This document shows positions 18,447 to 29,088 of a stretch of 64,000 bases of DNA, piece by piece. The position numbers and the translations under genes are program-made. The stretch comes from Nitzschia sp. pyKryTriq1. Its lineage: Eukaryota; Bacillariophyta; Bacillariophyceae; Bacillariales; Bacillariaceae. The notes beneath the pieces are model-generated. The model made no database searches. It saw only the letters and a program-made list of their open reading frames with translations, and was not told where the DNA came from. Numbering within the stretch: position 1 is the first letter of the stretch; every line of letters starts with the position of its first letter. The DNA lies in NCBI GenBank assembly GCA_956465555.1, contig OY101129.1:744001-808000 (forward strand). The letters run 5' to 3'.

Positions 18447-18927
18447 TGGGAATAGTGAGCGCGTACCGGGTCGGTATTTCGCCGAATTCGGCACACTTAT
18501 TTAGGACGGAATGTTCTGATCTGTTCTGATCCACACGTTCTAAATATTGAATAATATACAGATATATATAAAAGGTATGACACGCTCGTTTGTATGTAAA
18601 ACAAGTCATTTGCTGGCCTCGCGCTCGCAGTGTCGGCGAAAACGTCGTGAGTATCGGTTTCTTGAGAATTACAGTATCATGCTGTGCCTTGGCTGTGCTG
18701 CGCCGCTGCTATCTTGTTACTCCATACTGTATGTATGTTGTTGTTGTTGTTGTTGTTGTCCTCGAATTCTTGCAACACATCGGAGAACCTATTTCGTACC
18801 GTACTTGTCGGGACGCATCCTCACCAAGAACTCATATATCAAATATCAGCGCCCAGAAGCTCTATATATTGGCGTTACAATAGATTTTCTCAAGAGGACG
18901 ACTACGAATATCTGTGACCTGTAAGCC
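18447..18927. other. Spacer with TGT microsatellite
   Basis: It contains a TGT triplet run at about 18738-18758. No gene is supported. It holds the likely promoter of the 4-TM gene starting at 18928. Confidence 0.45.
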
Positions 18928-21396
18928 ATGTCGATGCAGGATTTGCCTACTAGTGGATCATCCTCGAATGATGGTGATGAAGCCATTATTTCGGGGTGGG
19001 AAGGCGCCATGGCGGAGGTTTTTGAGAATCAATATTCAGAGCGTGCTGAGAGAGTCATTTTCGCAGACGAGGAGTCTGCAGATGGCGAGGATCAACCAGC
19101 TGAAACGGGCGATGCTGCTATAATTCAATCTGCAACAATAGACAGTTCTCCACTTATTCAACTGGAATCCCTCCGGTCTAGTAGTTCCGACGGAAAGGAG
19201 GAGAAGGAGGACAAAGACGATGATCAAGGCGCAGGCGATGCTAGCAATAACGCCTGGCTACATCTAGCTGGGTCGAGCAGCTCGAAGGGTTCGCTAGCGC
19301 CAAGTTTTGTTGACCATGTAGTGCCAGCCATATCTGGTTCTGGATCGGCGCTTGATCCCATTGATGTTGCGGAACTCGAAACTGCACAAACTGAAATGTT
19401 TAGTCCTCGTGGGGGCTTGAGTGCGGTTCCAACGGATGAACTTAGAACTCCCATCAACGGGGCACATGCTGTAGCCATGCAGACCGCAGAAACGAACCTA
19501 GTTGCTGAAACCGGTGAACTTCTGGGTCCAATCCTTTCAGCAGCATCTGATTACCATTCTGTCATGCAGCCGGAAGAAGCCGAAGTTCATGTGGTTGACC
19601 TTCTAGGCCCAAACCCGTCACTATCTGGTCGCATGGTTAATCAACACGACACCCAGTGGGAGCCATCGCAGCATTCAGCTACATCCGGGCAAAATGCAGA
19701 GGTTGTGGGCCGTATTGTTGATTCCCTTGCAGATCATCAGCGATTACAAACACGCCCCGATCGAACCCAGCCCCCTCGTGTGTTCATTGGACCAGATGGC
19801 GGATCGAGCGTCTCCCAGAGTAGTACATTCGAAAGTAGGTTGACGAACCAGCCGTCCTCTTGGAGTGAAAGCAGGACGAGGAATCCCCTCAGTCCCTCTA
19901 CAAATGCGACTTCGTATTCAGTGGGTAGATCACTCAGCGGGGACCCTACGAATGCGACTTCGTTTTCAGGGAGTAGAACGCTTAGTGTGGACGCCACAAC
20001 GTATACACGAGATGATACCTTGTCGCCGAAAACAGACGCATTCTCCCCTACTTCACTTTACGACTCTGTGCTCAGCGAGGAAACATACGTTTCAGGTACA
20101 ACAACAAACTTCGAAAGCACATTTTCGAACGACCGTAGTGCTAGTGTGATGACAGAATACACCAGCTACACAGATCGAAACTCCTACACAGAGACAGAAA
20201 CTGATGCAACCTTCACTGGACACTCTCGGCGCACTGGGTTAGTCAGTCCTGGTGGTCAAAGCACAAACACTGGTTTCTGCAGTACCACTGGTCACACTCG
20301 GGGATCAGATGGTGAAGGCACAACTAGCCAACATTCGAGAGGCAGCAAGCCAGACACGACAGGCGCCGCGCCTCCTTATGCGCATGGCAGTGCACAGCCA
20401 CTAGCGGCCGGGAACTGTCAAAGGCAGACGAGTCAACAACATGAGAAACAAAAGTCAAATTTCGCCCAAAGTCTCATGGCGAAAACAAGAAGTAGGGCCG
20501 ACACGGGGGCTGTTATATCATCAAGATCAGATAGTTTCACAAATGACTCCGTCAAACAAAGCATGGTTCGAGTCGGGGAAGAGCTGGATGAACGATTCAT
20601 TGTAAACACAGCGCTTGCACGCAAGAGAGTCAGCGTGGTTCAACTGCTTGCTGTTGGCCTTGTGAGTCTTCTGGTATGCTTTTTTGGCAGCATTTACATT
20701 CAGTCGTCCTGCCACTATGTTTCTGGTGATGTTGCAGTCGGCGAGGAGGAGCAGGTTTACAACCTGCATTACGGGCTCTGGAAATATTCGCCCGTCGGTA
20801 GTGCATTCCAAGGCTACACGTACTGTGATGGATACGAGTACGATGACGCTTACACAGCAAAAAATCCCTTCCTTTCCCGTTATTCGTCTCTCGCCGCATC
20901 GCTTGGAAGTGGATTTGCTGTATTTGTTCTGTGGACCTACTTGATCTTTGGACAAGGGACTAGATTTCTGTGGAATGCTGCTGTGAAAGCAGCATTGCTG
21001 GCAGGAGTGTTCCACGGTGCATCAGTTTTCTTTATTCTCTCAAGCCCGATGTGCGTCGAGAAGAACTGCAAGCTAGGACCAGCAGGTATTCTGGCACTCG
21101 TGGCGTGTGGTGTCAATATGGTTCTTGCCTTCGAAATGTACTACAACTCTCCGATCAAATCGTGGATGGACGACGTTCCAAGCTGTCCGTCAGAGGAACA
21201 ACCCGGCGCTGTCATAGGAACGCTGGAAATAACCGACTTGGAGAAAGGCGCCTCGGCATACTGCCGACGGTTGATAACTACACCATCAGCAGAGATTCCG
21301 ACACTCAATCAAATTCAGCGAAAGAATGAGGACGCAATGGGCTTTGGACGTGAACCCGCCCAAGGGGTCGTCTATTCCCCACCTGCGATCGTGTAG
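18928..21396 (+). CDS. Four-TM membrane protein with long Ser/Thr-rich N-terminal region
   Basis: A single-exon gene of 822 residues, not assignable to a named family. Residues 1-560 are Ser/Thr/Asp-rich and look disordered, with local repeats such as TNATS(Y/F)S. Four hydrophobic segments follow at about 567-591 (VVQLLAVGLVSLLVCFFG), 655-675, 683-704 and 719-740. The first loop (about 65 residues) contains LHYGLWKYSP and YTYCDGYEYDDAY, with Cys residues before and after. This layout of four TMs, a large first loop and a GLW motif recalls the claudin/PMP22 superfamily, but that is only an analogy. The tail is short. The phospho-acceptor-rich N-terminus would face the cytosol. The stop is 184 bp from the convergent TTL gene. 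Confidence 0.7.
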   Translation: MSMQDLPTSGSSSNDGDEAIISGWEGAMAEVFENQYSERAERVIFADEESADGEDQPAETGDAAIIQSATIDSSPLIQLESLRSSSSDGKEEKEDKDDDQGAGDASNNAWLHLAGSSSSKGSLAPSFVDHVVPAISGSGSALDPIDVAELETAQTEMFSPRGGLSAVPTDELRTPINGAHAVAMQTAETNLVAETGELLGPILSAASDYHSVMQPEEAEVHVVDLLGPNPSLSGRMVNQHDTQWEPSQHSATSGQNAEVVGRIVDSLADHQRLQTRPDRTQPPRVFIGPDGGSSVSQSSTFESRLTNQPSSWSESRTRNPLSPSTNATSYSVGRSLSGDPTNATSFSGSRTLSVDATTYTRDDTLSPKTDAFSPTSLYDSVLSEETYVSGTTTNFESTFSNDRSASVMTEYTSYTDRNSYTETETDATFTGHSRRTGLVSPGGQSTNTGFCSTTGHTRGSDGEGTTSQHSRGSKPDTTGAAPPYAHGSAQPLAAGNCQRQTSQQHEKQKSNFAQSLMAKTRSRADTGAVISSRSDSFTNDSVKQSMVRVGEELDERFIVNTALARKRVSVVQLLAVGLVSLLVCFFGSIYIQSSCHYVSGDVAVGEEEQVYNLHYGLWKYSPVGSAFQGYTYCDGYEYDDAYTAKNPFLSRYSSLAASLGSGFAVFVLWTYLIFGQGTRFLWNAAVKAALLAGVFHGASVFFILSSPMCVEKNCKLGPAGILALVACGVNMVLAFEMYYNSPIKSWMDDVPSCPSEEQPGAVIGTLEITDLEKGASAYCRRLITTPSAEIPTLNQIQRKNEDAMGFGREPAQGVVYSPPAIV

Positions 21397-21580
21397 TAGG
21401 CGGGGAATCGTAAGGCATGACACGGTCGTGGGATGGAGGCCGATAGGTTTAGCCTGCATATTATATGTTCGAGTACCAGTGAGCTACGCAAAATAATTTC
21501 TAGAATTGTATGAATGTGACTAGTATCGGACTGTTTTGTTTTTTACCATTACAGACAGTTGTACATTTTGCTCTCTCCTT

Positions 21581-22777
21581 TCACAGTATACGACGGTACC
21601 CCGTATCTTTCATGATAGAGTCTCCAAACATCAAGATGGACAACGATTCTCCAATCAACGAATCAAAGATCTCGTTCGGTACCTTTGCCATCGTACCCCA
21701 ACCAAGAGCTGGGTGCGAGTTTACTTCGCACAATTTGGCCGTTCCATCATCCTTGTCCAACAAGATGTCGATCCCCAATAGCGCAAAGCAGGTTGTTTCG
21801 GCACTGATCAGGTCTTGATATTCCTTTGAGAAAATGGGAGCAATGGTAGCGACAAACTTCTTTGAGCATTCTTCGACTTTTCGGAAGGCTCCAGCCGCCG
21901 GGTGTGATGGATCTAAGTTGTCTAGAAGGATAGGTTCTGGGAGCTTATTTCCACCTGTCTGACTTATATGGGATGCATTGTTATTTGTAGAGGCAGGGCC
22001 AGAATCCGCGGGTGGATAATATGGTACACTATGCATTTGACAGATGATATCGTTGTGCAGCAGGGCAACTAGTAGGGACCCATCAGAATTGCCATGGTTT
22101 CGTTGTTGAAAGAGGAGAATATGCGATCTCAGCACGAACTTGCGATGGTTGCAAAGGACTGGTACAATTTCTTCTTGGATCAAAAAATCGTGTGGATTCT
22201 TGGATTTCCACCACCACTCTTGGAGTTCCTGCTGGTCATTAAAAACGTAGACGCTCTTCCCCTGAGCCCCGCGGCGATGTTTGACAAAGTAGAGATTTCC
22301 TTGCACTGCCTCATCGGGCGAGGCAATAAAACCAGGCATCACATCTGTCTTCCCCTGAAAGATTCGAGACAACTTGATTTTGTCGTCCAACCGATCAGTC
22401 GCACTTTTGGGATATGGTCGGATATGAGCCGCCGTCGAATCATGGACTTCAAATTGCGGGCCAGATTTGTTGGGCCAAACCAGTGAAAGCCGCCCATGCT
22501 GATCATGATTCCCTCCATCGAAGCCGCTGGTGGAAGGAAGGATCTTGTCGAAGCCGTGCCGTACCAGATGTTCCTTTCCTGCCTTGGTCAGTCTACCGAA
22601 AAGTGGTCCTTCCCAAAAGACTCGCTGTCCCTTGATCGTCTTCGCCGTCGTGGCTTGCATCAGTGATCCTGGTGGCTCTATCATCATCGATGCATGAAGG
22701 ACAAAACTCGACTTGATCGGGACGGCAAGGAATATTATTATGACAACGACGACTCGCGATAGCTCTAGAATTTTCAT
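21581..22777 (-). CDS. TTL-family (tubulin-tyrosine-ligase-like) ATP-grasp protein with N-terminal signal
   Basis: A single-exon gene of 398 residues. TTL/TTLL enzymes ligate amino acids to tubulin or other proteins through an ATP-grasp fold. Visible motifs are NLYFVKHRRGAQGKSVYVF (ATP-binding Lys and glycine loop), HDFLIQEEIVPVLCNHRKFVLR (the family's K-F-(D/V)-(I/L)-R strand), CFALLGIDILLD, and AKLCEVNSHPALGWG with the Mg-binding Glu351 and Asn353. The N-terminus (about residues 7-25, LSRVVVVIIIFLAVPIKSSF) is a strong signal peptide or anchor, unusual for TTL proteins, which are normally cytosolic. If cut before the Phe in KSSFVL, plastid targeting is possible. An extra loop of about 45 residues precedes the last ATP-grasp part. 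The substrate is unknown. Confidence 0.8.
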   Translation of the reverse strand: MKILELSRVVVVIIIFLAVPIKSSFVLHASMMIEPPGSLMQATTAKTIKGQRVFWEGPLFGRLTKAGKEHLVRHGFDKILPSTSGFDGGNHDQHGRLSLVWPNKSGPQFEVHDSTAAHIRPYPKSATDRLDDKIKLSRIFQGKTDVMPGFIASPDEAVQGNLYFVKHRRGAQGKSVYVFNDQQELQEWWWKSKNPHDFLIQEEIVPVLCNHRKFVLRSHILLFQQRNHGNSDGSLLVALLHNDIICQMHSVPYYPPADSGPASTNNNASHISQTGGNKLPEPILLDNLDPSHPAAGAFRKVEECSKKFVATIAPIFSKEYQDLISAETTCFALLGIDILLDKDDGTAKLCEVNSHPALGWGTMAKVPNEIFDSLIGESLSILMFGDSIMKDTGYRRIL

Positions 22778-23456
22778 CAGTAGTGGTAGTTCGATAGCAG
22801 CGCCCCGTTCAGAATATTATCAGGTCGATGCTGCTCGTCATCGTTTTGAATTTCGGAGACCACCGTAAGAAGAATGAAGAGAATTACTACCCAATCGAAG
22901 CAATCATCAATCTCTTTCTGCTCGTAGTCTCTGTTGTCGGTGTAGGAGGCGACAAATATGCGCAAGTGAATTTGGATTACTCTAGCTAGAGAGAGGTAGG
23001 AGGGGCAAGAATACTTTCTGTAGTCGAAGGAGAAGGTCGCAAGGTGGGGTAGTTAGTTTAGAATCGAAAGTTCAAAAGTTCCATCCGATCGATTTCCCCC
23101 TTCACCCCCGATGATGACATCATTATGACAATGACGATGCACTTTCTCACTTTGAGCGAAAGGAGAAAGCGAAAAATTTAATTAGGCAATTTTAGTCTTA
23201 GAATTCTCCGCACTTCAATGGCCAGTGTATGACGCGCGAGGATTTCTTTGTAGACTTGGTACTATATCCTACGAAGGAACGCTATTGGCCAATCAAAAAT
23301 CGAAAGGAAAACGTTGCTTTCCACCACGTCCTTTCGCTCTCCGTTCACAATTTGCCATTGATCGTCGATATTTTCCCGATCAACCGTCTCATCTCACTTT
23401 CTTTTGCTGTTCCATCGAACCACCCTTTGTTCTTCTTCGACATTATTATTATCATC
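22778..23456. promoter_or_regulatory. Divergent spacer upstream of TTL-like and NDUFA4-like genes
   Basis: About 680 bp with no supported gene. It should hold both promoters. The part near 23090-23185 is rich in short AT and TGATGA runs. A CCAAT-type box in either orientation (GGCCAATCAAAAATC at about 23288) is present upstream of the + gene. Confidence 0.45.
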
Positions 23457-24113
23457 ATGAACGCTCTTACCCGTGCCTCCACCACCACCCTTCCTCGGTA
23501 CGTCCATGCATGGGATCGGATCCACTCCTTTGGAAAGAGATAGCAACCGCCAAGCAACTTTCAGTCTTGGTGATGCTACCTTCTCCTCGACCTTCGCCTA
23601 CCTTGCTTCCGTCGATGGGTCGGAACATTGCTGGTCGTTGAATATTTATATACTTTCGGTCGCTGTCAATTTGATGGATTTGTTTCATGAGCGCTGCACT
23701 GGCATCGTCTAGAATGGCCCTCCGTCTCACTTACTTATTCTCTTGTCCTGGCTCAATTCTTTAGAGTTGCTGGTCAACGCCTCTACTCGAGACAAATTGT
23801 CGACAATATCAAGAACAAGCCGGTCTGGTTGTCGGATGTCGCGACTTACCCTGTCATCTTCGTCTGCGGTGTCGCTTGTGTTGGTGCCTTCAGCTACAGT
23901 AAGTGAACAATACATCACAGTTACCACTCGGTTGGATGGAAGCTGAAGCTGTTATGCTTAGACTGTACACGTGTCTCACGATTATTATTTGTCCTCCATC
24001 TCGTCCACTCTCCCTTTTTAGTTGGCTGGAAAACAATGACCCACCCTGATGTCTGCTGGGACAAGAATAAGCGCGGAACTGTCATCCGCTGGTGGGGAGT
24101 CAAGAACGCTTAG
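23457..24113 (+). CDS. NDUFA4/MLRQ (B12D)-like mitochondrial inner-membrane protein
   Basis: Three exons (23457..23497, 23765..23898, 24022..24113) encode 88 residues. The introns are 23498..23764 (GTACGT...TTTAG) and 23899..24021 (GTAAGT...TTTTTAG). The product has a basic presequence-like start (MNALTRASTTTLPRVAGQR), one hydrophobic segment (TYPVIFVCGVACVGAFSY), then GWKTMTHPDVCWDKNKRGT. The order of a single TM followed by (N/H)PDV-W-D matches the NDUFA4/MLRQ/B12D family of small respiratory-chain subunits, where NDUFA4 is a complex IV component in animals. Length matches the family. Open-frame scanning alone misses this gene because every exon is short. Confidence 0.75.
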
Positions 24114-24674
24114 ATTGTATGTGGGTTGCTATTACTTCCTACGAATCATCAACGTATTTCTTGGGCAATGACAACAATAAAGGTTTTTTCAATGGCATGT
24201 CGTCGGCCTCCTCGCTCGGCATGAGAGATGACCATCCATCAATAATCTGGGCTCTCATTGTAATGTATCACAACTGTTATATTGACGTTCAACCTTGGTG
24301 GTCATTTTTTAAAAGTTAGGGAGAATATATTTCTATTTTACGATGATGTATAGCATTGTTGTGGTCACTCGTTCCTGAAAAAAATGGCTGTGTCAAAAAA
24401 GGCTTGAGTGATTTACTTTGTATCTTGCAACAGACAATACTGTAGATGATGCATCTTCTTTTTCGTGCTTTCCGCCCAGCTTTGTGTCACGCACGTTATC
24501 GTCCTGAATATGTGGTATTGCATGGCTGTTTGGCAGTAGTACGTCTCTCAATCCTCCACCAATTGTTGGACACAGGTTGTTCTTTAGGCGAAGAAGCCAC
24601 CAGGCAGGTTCTCTCGCAGCCAAGGTTCTTTTACCGATACCGATAGACCTCGAAAGACGAGGAGTGGTAGTCAA
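24114..24674. other. Convergent 3' spacer
   Basis: About 560 bp lie between the stop of the NDUFA4-like gene and the stop of the carrier fusion gene. No gene-like frame is supported. It contains AT-rich stretches suited to 3' ends (24300-24420). Confidence 0.45.
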
Positions 24675-27600
24675 CTAGACTGGACCAACCATACTCCCAT
24701 TATCTTGTAGTGCGCTTCCAAGAACATCAAGATAGACTTTCAGGTCATCCGCCCCGACTCCCAAGTAAAGTCTCACCACATCGTATACAAAAAATTGCAT
24801 ACTTACAATCAACGGGTAGAACAGCATACGGACCGGCAAACCCCTCATCAAGTTGGCGTACCCTCCTCGCGCAATCACGTTTTTTGCGGCATCAACTGGA
24901 CCAACCTTTGTCTTCGCCTTCTTCATCTCACTAATCGTAGCATCTGCAGGATTGCTGACAACCGCAGCCGCAAGCCCGCCGGTCATCCCACTCACCAAAC
25001 TCACAATAAGGGAAAGTTGGATGTCTTCTTGTGCAGCTGGAAAAGTCTGGAAGAGGAATCGCGTTGAGAGCGTGAACACGAAAAACTTGGAAACTCCAAA
25101 CGGGATCTCTTTCAGCATGAACGCTGGAACAGCATTGAAAAGCGACCCAATTCCTTCCTCCTGTCAATGAAAGCAAGCGATAAAGGTTAGATAAAGACCT
25201 CACTCTGTGATACATCCCCAAGCTCGTTTACCATCCACACTCACCGCGACCATCCGAGTAGTAATATCGATGATGTTCTTTCCAAATCCAGGTTGTGCCA
25301 CCGAACGAATACGGACTGCTTCAAACGGGCACAAGATGAAGACACTGAAGAAGGCAGCAATCGCCGCAGCTGTAACGATCACGGGAACTTCTAGCGAAGC
25401 TGCCTGGTCTCCCAATAATTCGTTGAAATACCGCCTAAGGAGCTCGGTGACAGAGTAGGAAAACCCTCCCCAAACGAAAAAGCCGATCGTCGTTGGAACC
25501 CAACCAGCGAAGAAACCTGCGGGTCCCTTCTCTTGAACCAACTTTTTAAAGGCGGGAACGACGCCGGGATAGTTATCGGGGTCGGTTTGAATTTTTGTCT
25601 TGATCACATCGAGTGGGGTCAACAAGAGGTGAGCGCCAGAGGCGCAGATTGCCCCAGATGCACAGAATCGAAGAAAGCTCGAGAGATCAAGCGTCAAATC
25701 ACGTTCGATAGGTGATCGCCCACGTGGCCCAAACTCGGGGTCAATAGGGTACTTTGAAACGCCAGCAGCAGCTGCATTGATATTCATAAATTCTTGGCCT
25801 GCCGACAGGACAAAACGCTTCAATTTTTCGTCATATTCTAGTCCGAATCCAGCAGGAAGAAGGGTCAGCAGCTGGGCCGATGAAGATGTTTTGCTCCCCG
25901 TATAGAAAATTGGCTGTTGGCTGTCCGAACCTCCTGTGGTTGCACTGACCAGCCGGACTTCATTGATCACCTTTTCCTCTTCTTCCACAGGTAACCGAGC
26001 ATCCGTGTCGATCCGGAAAGAAGAAAAACTGCTCGTTTCTGCACGAGCGGTCGCATACGCTACGACAGGCGTATCATAGCATGCCCTCCCGACGCAATTA
26101 CCACCGCCTCCTTTGCCATCGTTCTTGGCTAGTTTGTCCATCATGGCGGTGAAAGAATTGGGATCTTTCGGGTCTGCTATCTTTCTCCGTTGTTTGGCGT
26201 TCGGTCTGGTGGTGGTGGGCAAGAGCTGGCTGGGGTCGACGAGTCTTGCAGTCAATGGATCATTCATATTTACTCGTGCCGTCAAGGGCGGTGGATCCAC
26301 GTATACTTGAATGGGCTTTTCCACAGCATATCCACTTCCACCGTCGACGATCTCAATACCCGACACGGCCAGTTCCAATATAGCTTCCGCGGTTGCTCGA
26401 ACTCCACCCTCATTTGCTGGCAGCTCGGGTGGATCGATAATGATACGAATCTTCTCGCCTCCATTGTATCCTTGACCTTCATCGATGATTTGGATGCGTT
26501 CTAATCGGCCTTTGTTTACACCATTTTTGAAGATGAACGCTTTGGCTGTTGCTGCCTGGGCCCCCGGGATGGAGACTCCTCTATCTGCACCTGGAGGGGA
26601 TATGGTCACAGCTGGAGCCTTTTGGTAGCCGAATCCTCGATTTTTCAAGTCTATTCTCAAGATTTTCCCGTTCGGCTGGAGTATAGCTCGACCTTTGGCG
26701 GTTTGGTAATCCGATCCACCTTTGGGGGGAGGAAACGTTACTACCGGCGCTCCGTAGCCTGGTGCGTATCCCGATCCCCCGTCATCGATTCGTACGGAGG
26801 AAATGGATCCGTTGGCGATAGCCGCCAATAACTGATTAATACGGTCAACAGGTTGATTGACTTCCATCAATCCAAATAACAAGGCTATTTGTCGCCTTGC
26901 TTCTTTGATTTCTCTGCGTTCCTTGTTCTCCTCGGCTTCAGTCAACGGTGGCAGTCCACGACTTGCTCGTTTTTCTCTCACAGTCTCCATGTCCGGTGGA
27001 CAATATCGAGCCAGCAAGGAGTCCATCAACCTGCAAGGTCCATCCAAACCTTCGAATTCTTGAAGTCCCACTTCCACGGACGCCGAAAACGCTCCAAATT
27101 GAGCCAATCGAATGGACGCCACTTCCTCGGCAGAGGCACGCCGAGGAATATCGGCCGCTCGAGAATACCACCACTTTTGACAGTCTGCATCAAAGACCAA
27201 CAAGAATCGCGCCAAATAAGTGACGAAAGGAACATTGTATCCAGCCTTTTCGGCATCAAAGACCGTCACACCCGTTCGCTTGTTGATGGGTGTCGACTCC
27301 CATTGCAACGACTTTTCAAACTTGTTCAATTGCTGGTCCTTTTTATTGTTGGAATGTTGCAAAACGATGGCCGCAGCATCTTCTGACGAAATGATGGCAC
27401 CACCCAAACCAACCATCGCGGCACCAAAAAACCATCGTCGATCCATTGGCATCTTCGAAAGATGACGATCGTCGTCATTTTCACTATCATTTTTATCATC
27501 ATCATCATCATCATCATCAATTGTTTCTTCTTTGGCTACTAGTGCTAGCCTCCTGTCCGTTTCCTCTAGTAGCTGATCTGGCTTGGACAGCACTATTCGT

Positions 27601-27908
27601 CGTTTAGTCCTTGTCGTAGATCTTCGCGAAAAGTCGAGACGGGTTCTTCTCACTCCAGGTAGTTGGATCGGCCGTGGCATTGGTGTTGTTGATGATTGAA
27701 ATGCTGATACGGTTCGTCCACCACCACAACCACCACCACCACCACTACTACCGCTAGTCAGAATTCCAAGAATTGTGGTGGCTAATAATAACAACTCGAC
27801 CGAATGGACGGTTGCCACCTTTCTCTTTGGGCTGGACATGATGATGATTCGAAAGAGCAGAATGAAGAAAAAACTAGTCTTTAGAGAAGAGACCTTGGCA
27901 GGCAGCAA
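24675..27908 (-). CDS. Phosphate-carrier-like SLC25 protein with long plastid-targeted N-terminal extension
   Basis: Two exons (27908..25245, 25160..24675) encode 1049 residues; the intron 25244..25161 (GTGAGT...GACAG) joins complete codons (RMVA|EEGIG). The C-terminal 310 residues are a mitochondrial-carrier-family domain with three repeats: PLDVIKTK, PFEAVRIR...AQPGFGKN and NPADATISEMKK. The last two resemble the phosphate carrier (SLC25A3). The N-terminus is a signal peptide ending TVSAFQSS, the diatom plastid pattern; the Met at 27839 would place it better than the one at 27908. Residues about 155-185 (MDRRWFFGAAMVGLGGA...EDAAA) look like a twin-arginine thylakoid signal. Residues about 370-540 hold four GSGY-type repeats (DDGGSGYAPG, NRGFGYQKAP, DEGQGYNGG, DGGSGYAVE). 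Plastid phosphate transport is inferred. Confidence 0.82.
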
Positions 27909-28488
27909 GGCAAGGCGATGCTTTGTGTTGCAATCCCAAACCTTTCCTGATCCAGAATCCTTTTTATTTGTCTAGGTCTATTCTAGTCTAGTCTACCTCG
28001 CCGATGCTTCCGATGAAGGAAAAAATAGGAAAGAAATGTCATTGATGGCGCCATGGCCAGCATGGATGACATCGTCGTTCGTAGTCTTGAATGATCGGAG
28101 AAGTCTTCGTCGTCGTCGTGTACCGGTATGGTGCGTATCTAACGACTTCAAAAAAGCGGAAAATGGCGAATCGCGACTTTTCCACCGTGCGCGTCCGAAG
28201 CGCGCAACACAGACATTGGATCAAGTGAGTCAACGTTAGGAGCACAGGCACCAACTAATGATCAACATTAGATCGAAACGCTACATACACATCATGTTCT
28301 GGGCATCGATTTGAAAAAAAGATCGATGGAACAATCTAGTAGGTTACGAAAAGAGCCTTGTTGAGAGTAGACGCTATAGTACAATGAGGAACCCATCTCT
28401 ACTAGTAGAGTGGAACGATAAGCTGCAGGAGGAGCAACGTGAACCAAACTTCTTCTTGTAATCTAAAGGCGACGATTTGTGTATGTTT
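27909..28488. other. Spacer between carrier fusion and XRN-beta5 gene
   Basis: About 580 bp on the 5' side of the carrier gene and the 3' side of the XRN-beta5 gene. CTAGTCTA repeats lie at 27975-27998. No gene is supported. Confidence 0.45.
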
Positions 28489-29088
28489 TCATGACGATAG
28501 CCGGGCGATGTCCTCCGTGTAGACCTTTTTCCAACCTTCATTCGTAATGAGATAGACATTGATGAAGCCACCGCTATAGGCGTCGCGGAAGGTTGCGTGC
28601 CGAATGGCCTTGATGCCCAAAGCTATTGCTTCATCCACGGTCATGTTCTGGCGCAGCTCAGTGTCCAGAATGCCGAGTGCAAAGGTGCTTCCTGACCCAA
28701 CCGCAAACATTTCGCCTTCGATGCGTTTGCCCGTATTGTCAACGTAGAAAATGCGAGGCGGCCCACCTCCTTCGTCGTATCCCATTATCATCGTTCCGAT
28801 GGAAAGGTCTTTGCCTTGGTACTCGTAAAGAGAGTTTGACAAAATCCGCGATGCGCGGGCAACTGTCATTCGACATCCTTCACTAAGCTCGTGCAGAAGA
28901 GCCCTGGATTTGAGTTTCCTGATCCAATGCATGCAGTCCGCCGCCCCACCCGCCATGGTCCCAAGTATGTGTGAGTTGACAGGAAGGACTTTTTGAGTCG
29001 TCTTGGACCCAACAAAGCTTCCTAGGCTTGCCCTTGAATCCACTGCTGCGATGATTCCTCCTTGAAATACAAACGAAAGCGTTGTAGT
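28489..29088 (-). CDS. PSMB5: Mature proteasome beta5 (PSMB5) domain within the fused frame
   Basis: This part encodes the 199-residue mature chymotrypsin-like subunit of the 20S core. Thr1 is the codon at 29088-29086 after the conserved propeptide end FAHG. Seen in order are TTTLSFVFQGGIIAAVDSRAS (Asp17), GSKTTQKVLPVNSHILGTMAGGAADC (Lys33 and the beta5 AGGAADC motif), SIGTMIMGYD, and GSGSTFALGILD. The hydrolase residues all match active beta5. It is listed separately because it may be made from its own start. Confidence 0.9.
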   Translation of the reverse strand, partial: TTTLSFVFQGGIIAAVDSRASLGSFVGSKTTQKVLPVNSHILGTMAGGAADCMHWIRKLKSRALLHELSEGCRMTVARASRILSNSLYEYQGKDLSIGTMIMGYDEGGGPPRIFYVDNTGKRIEGEMFAVGSGSTFALGILDTELRQNMTVDEAIALGIKAIRHATFRDAYSGGFINVYLITNEGWKKVYTEDIARLSS

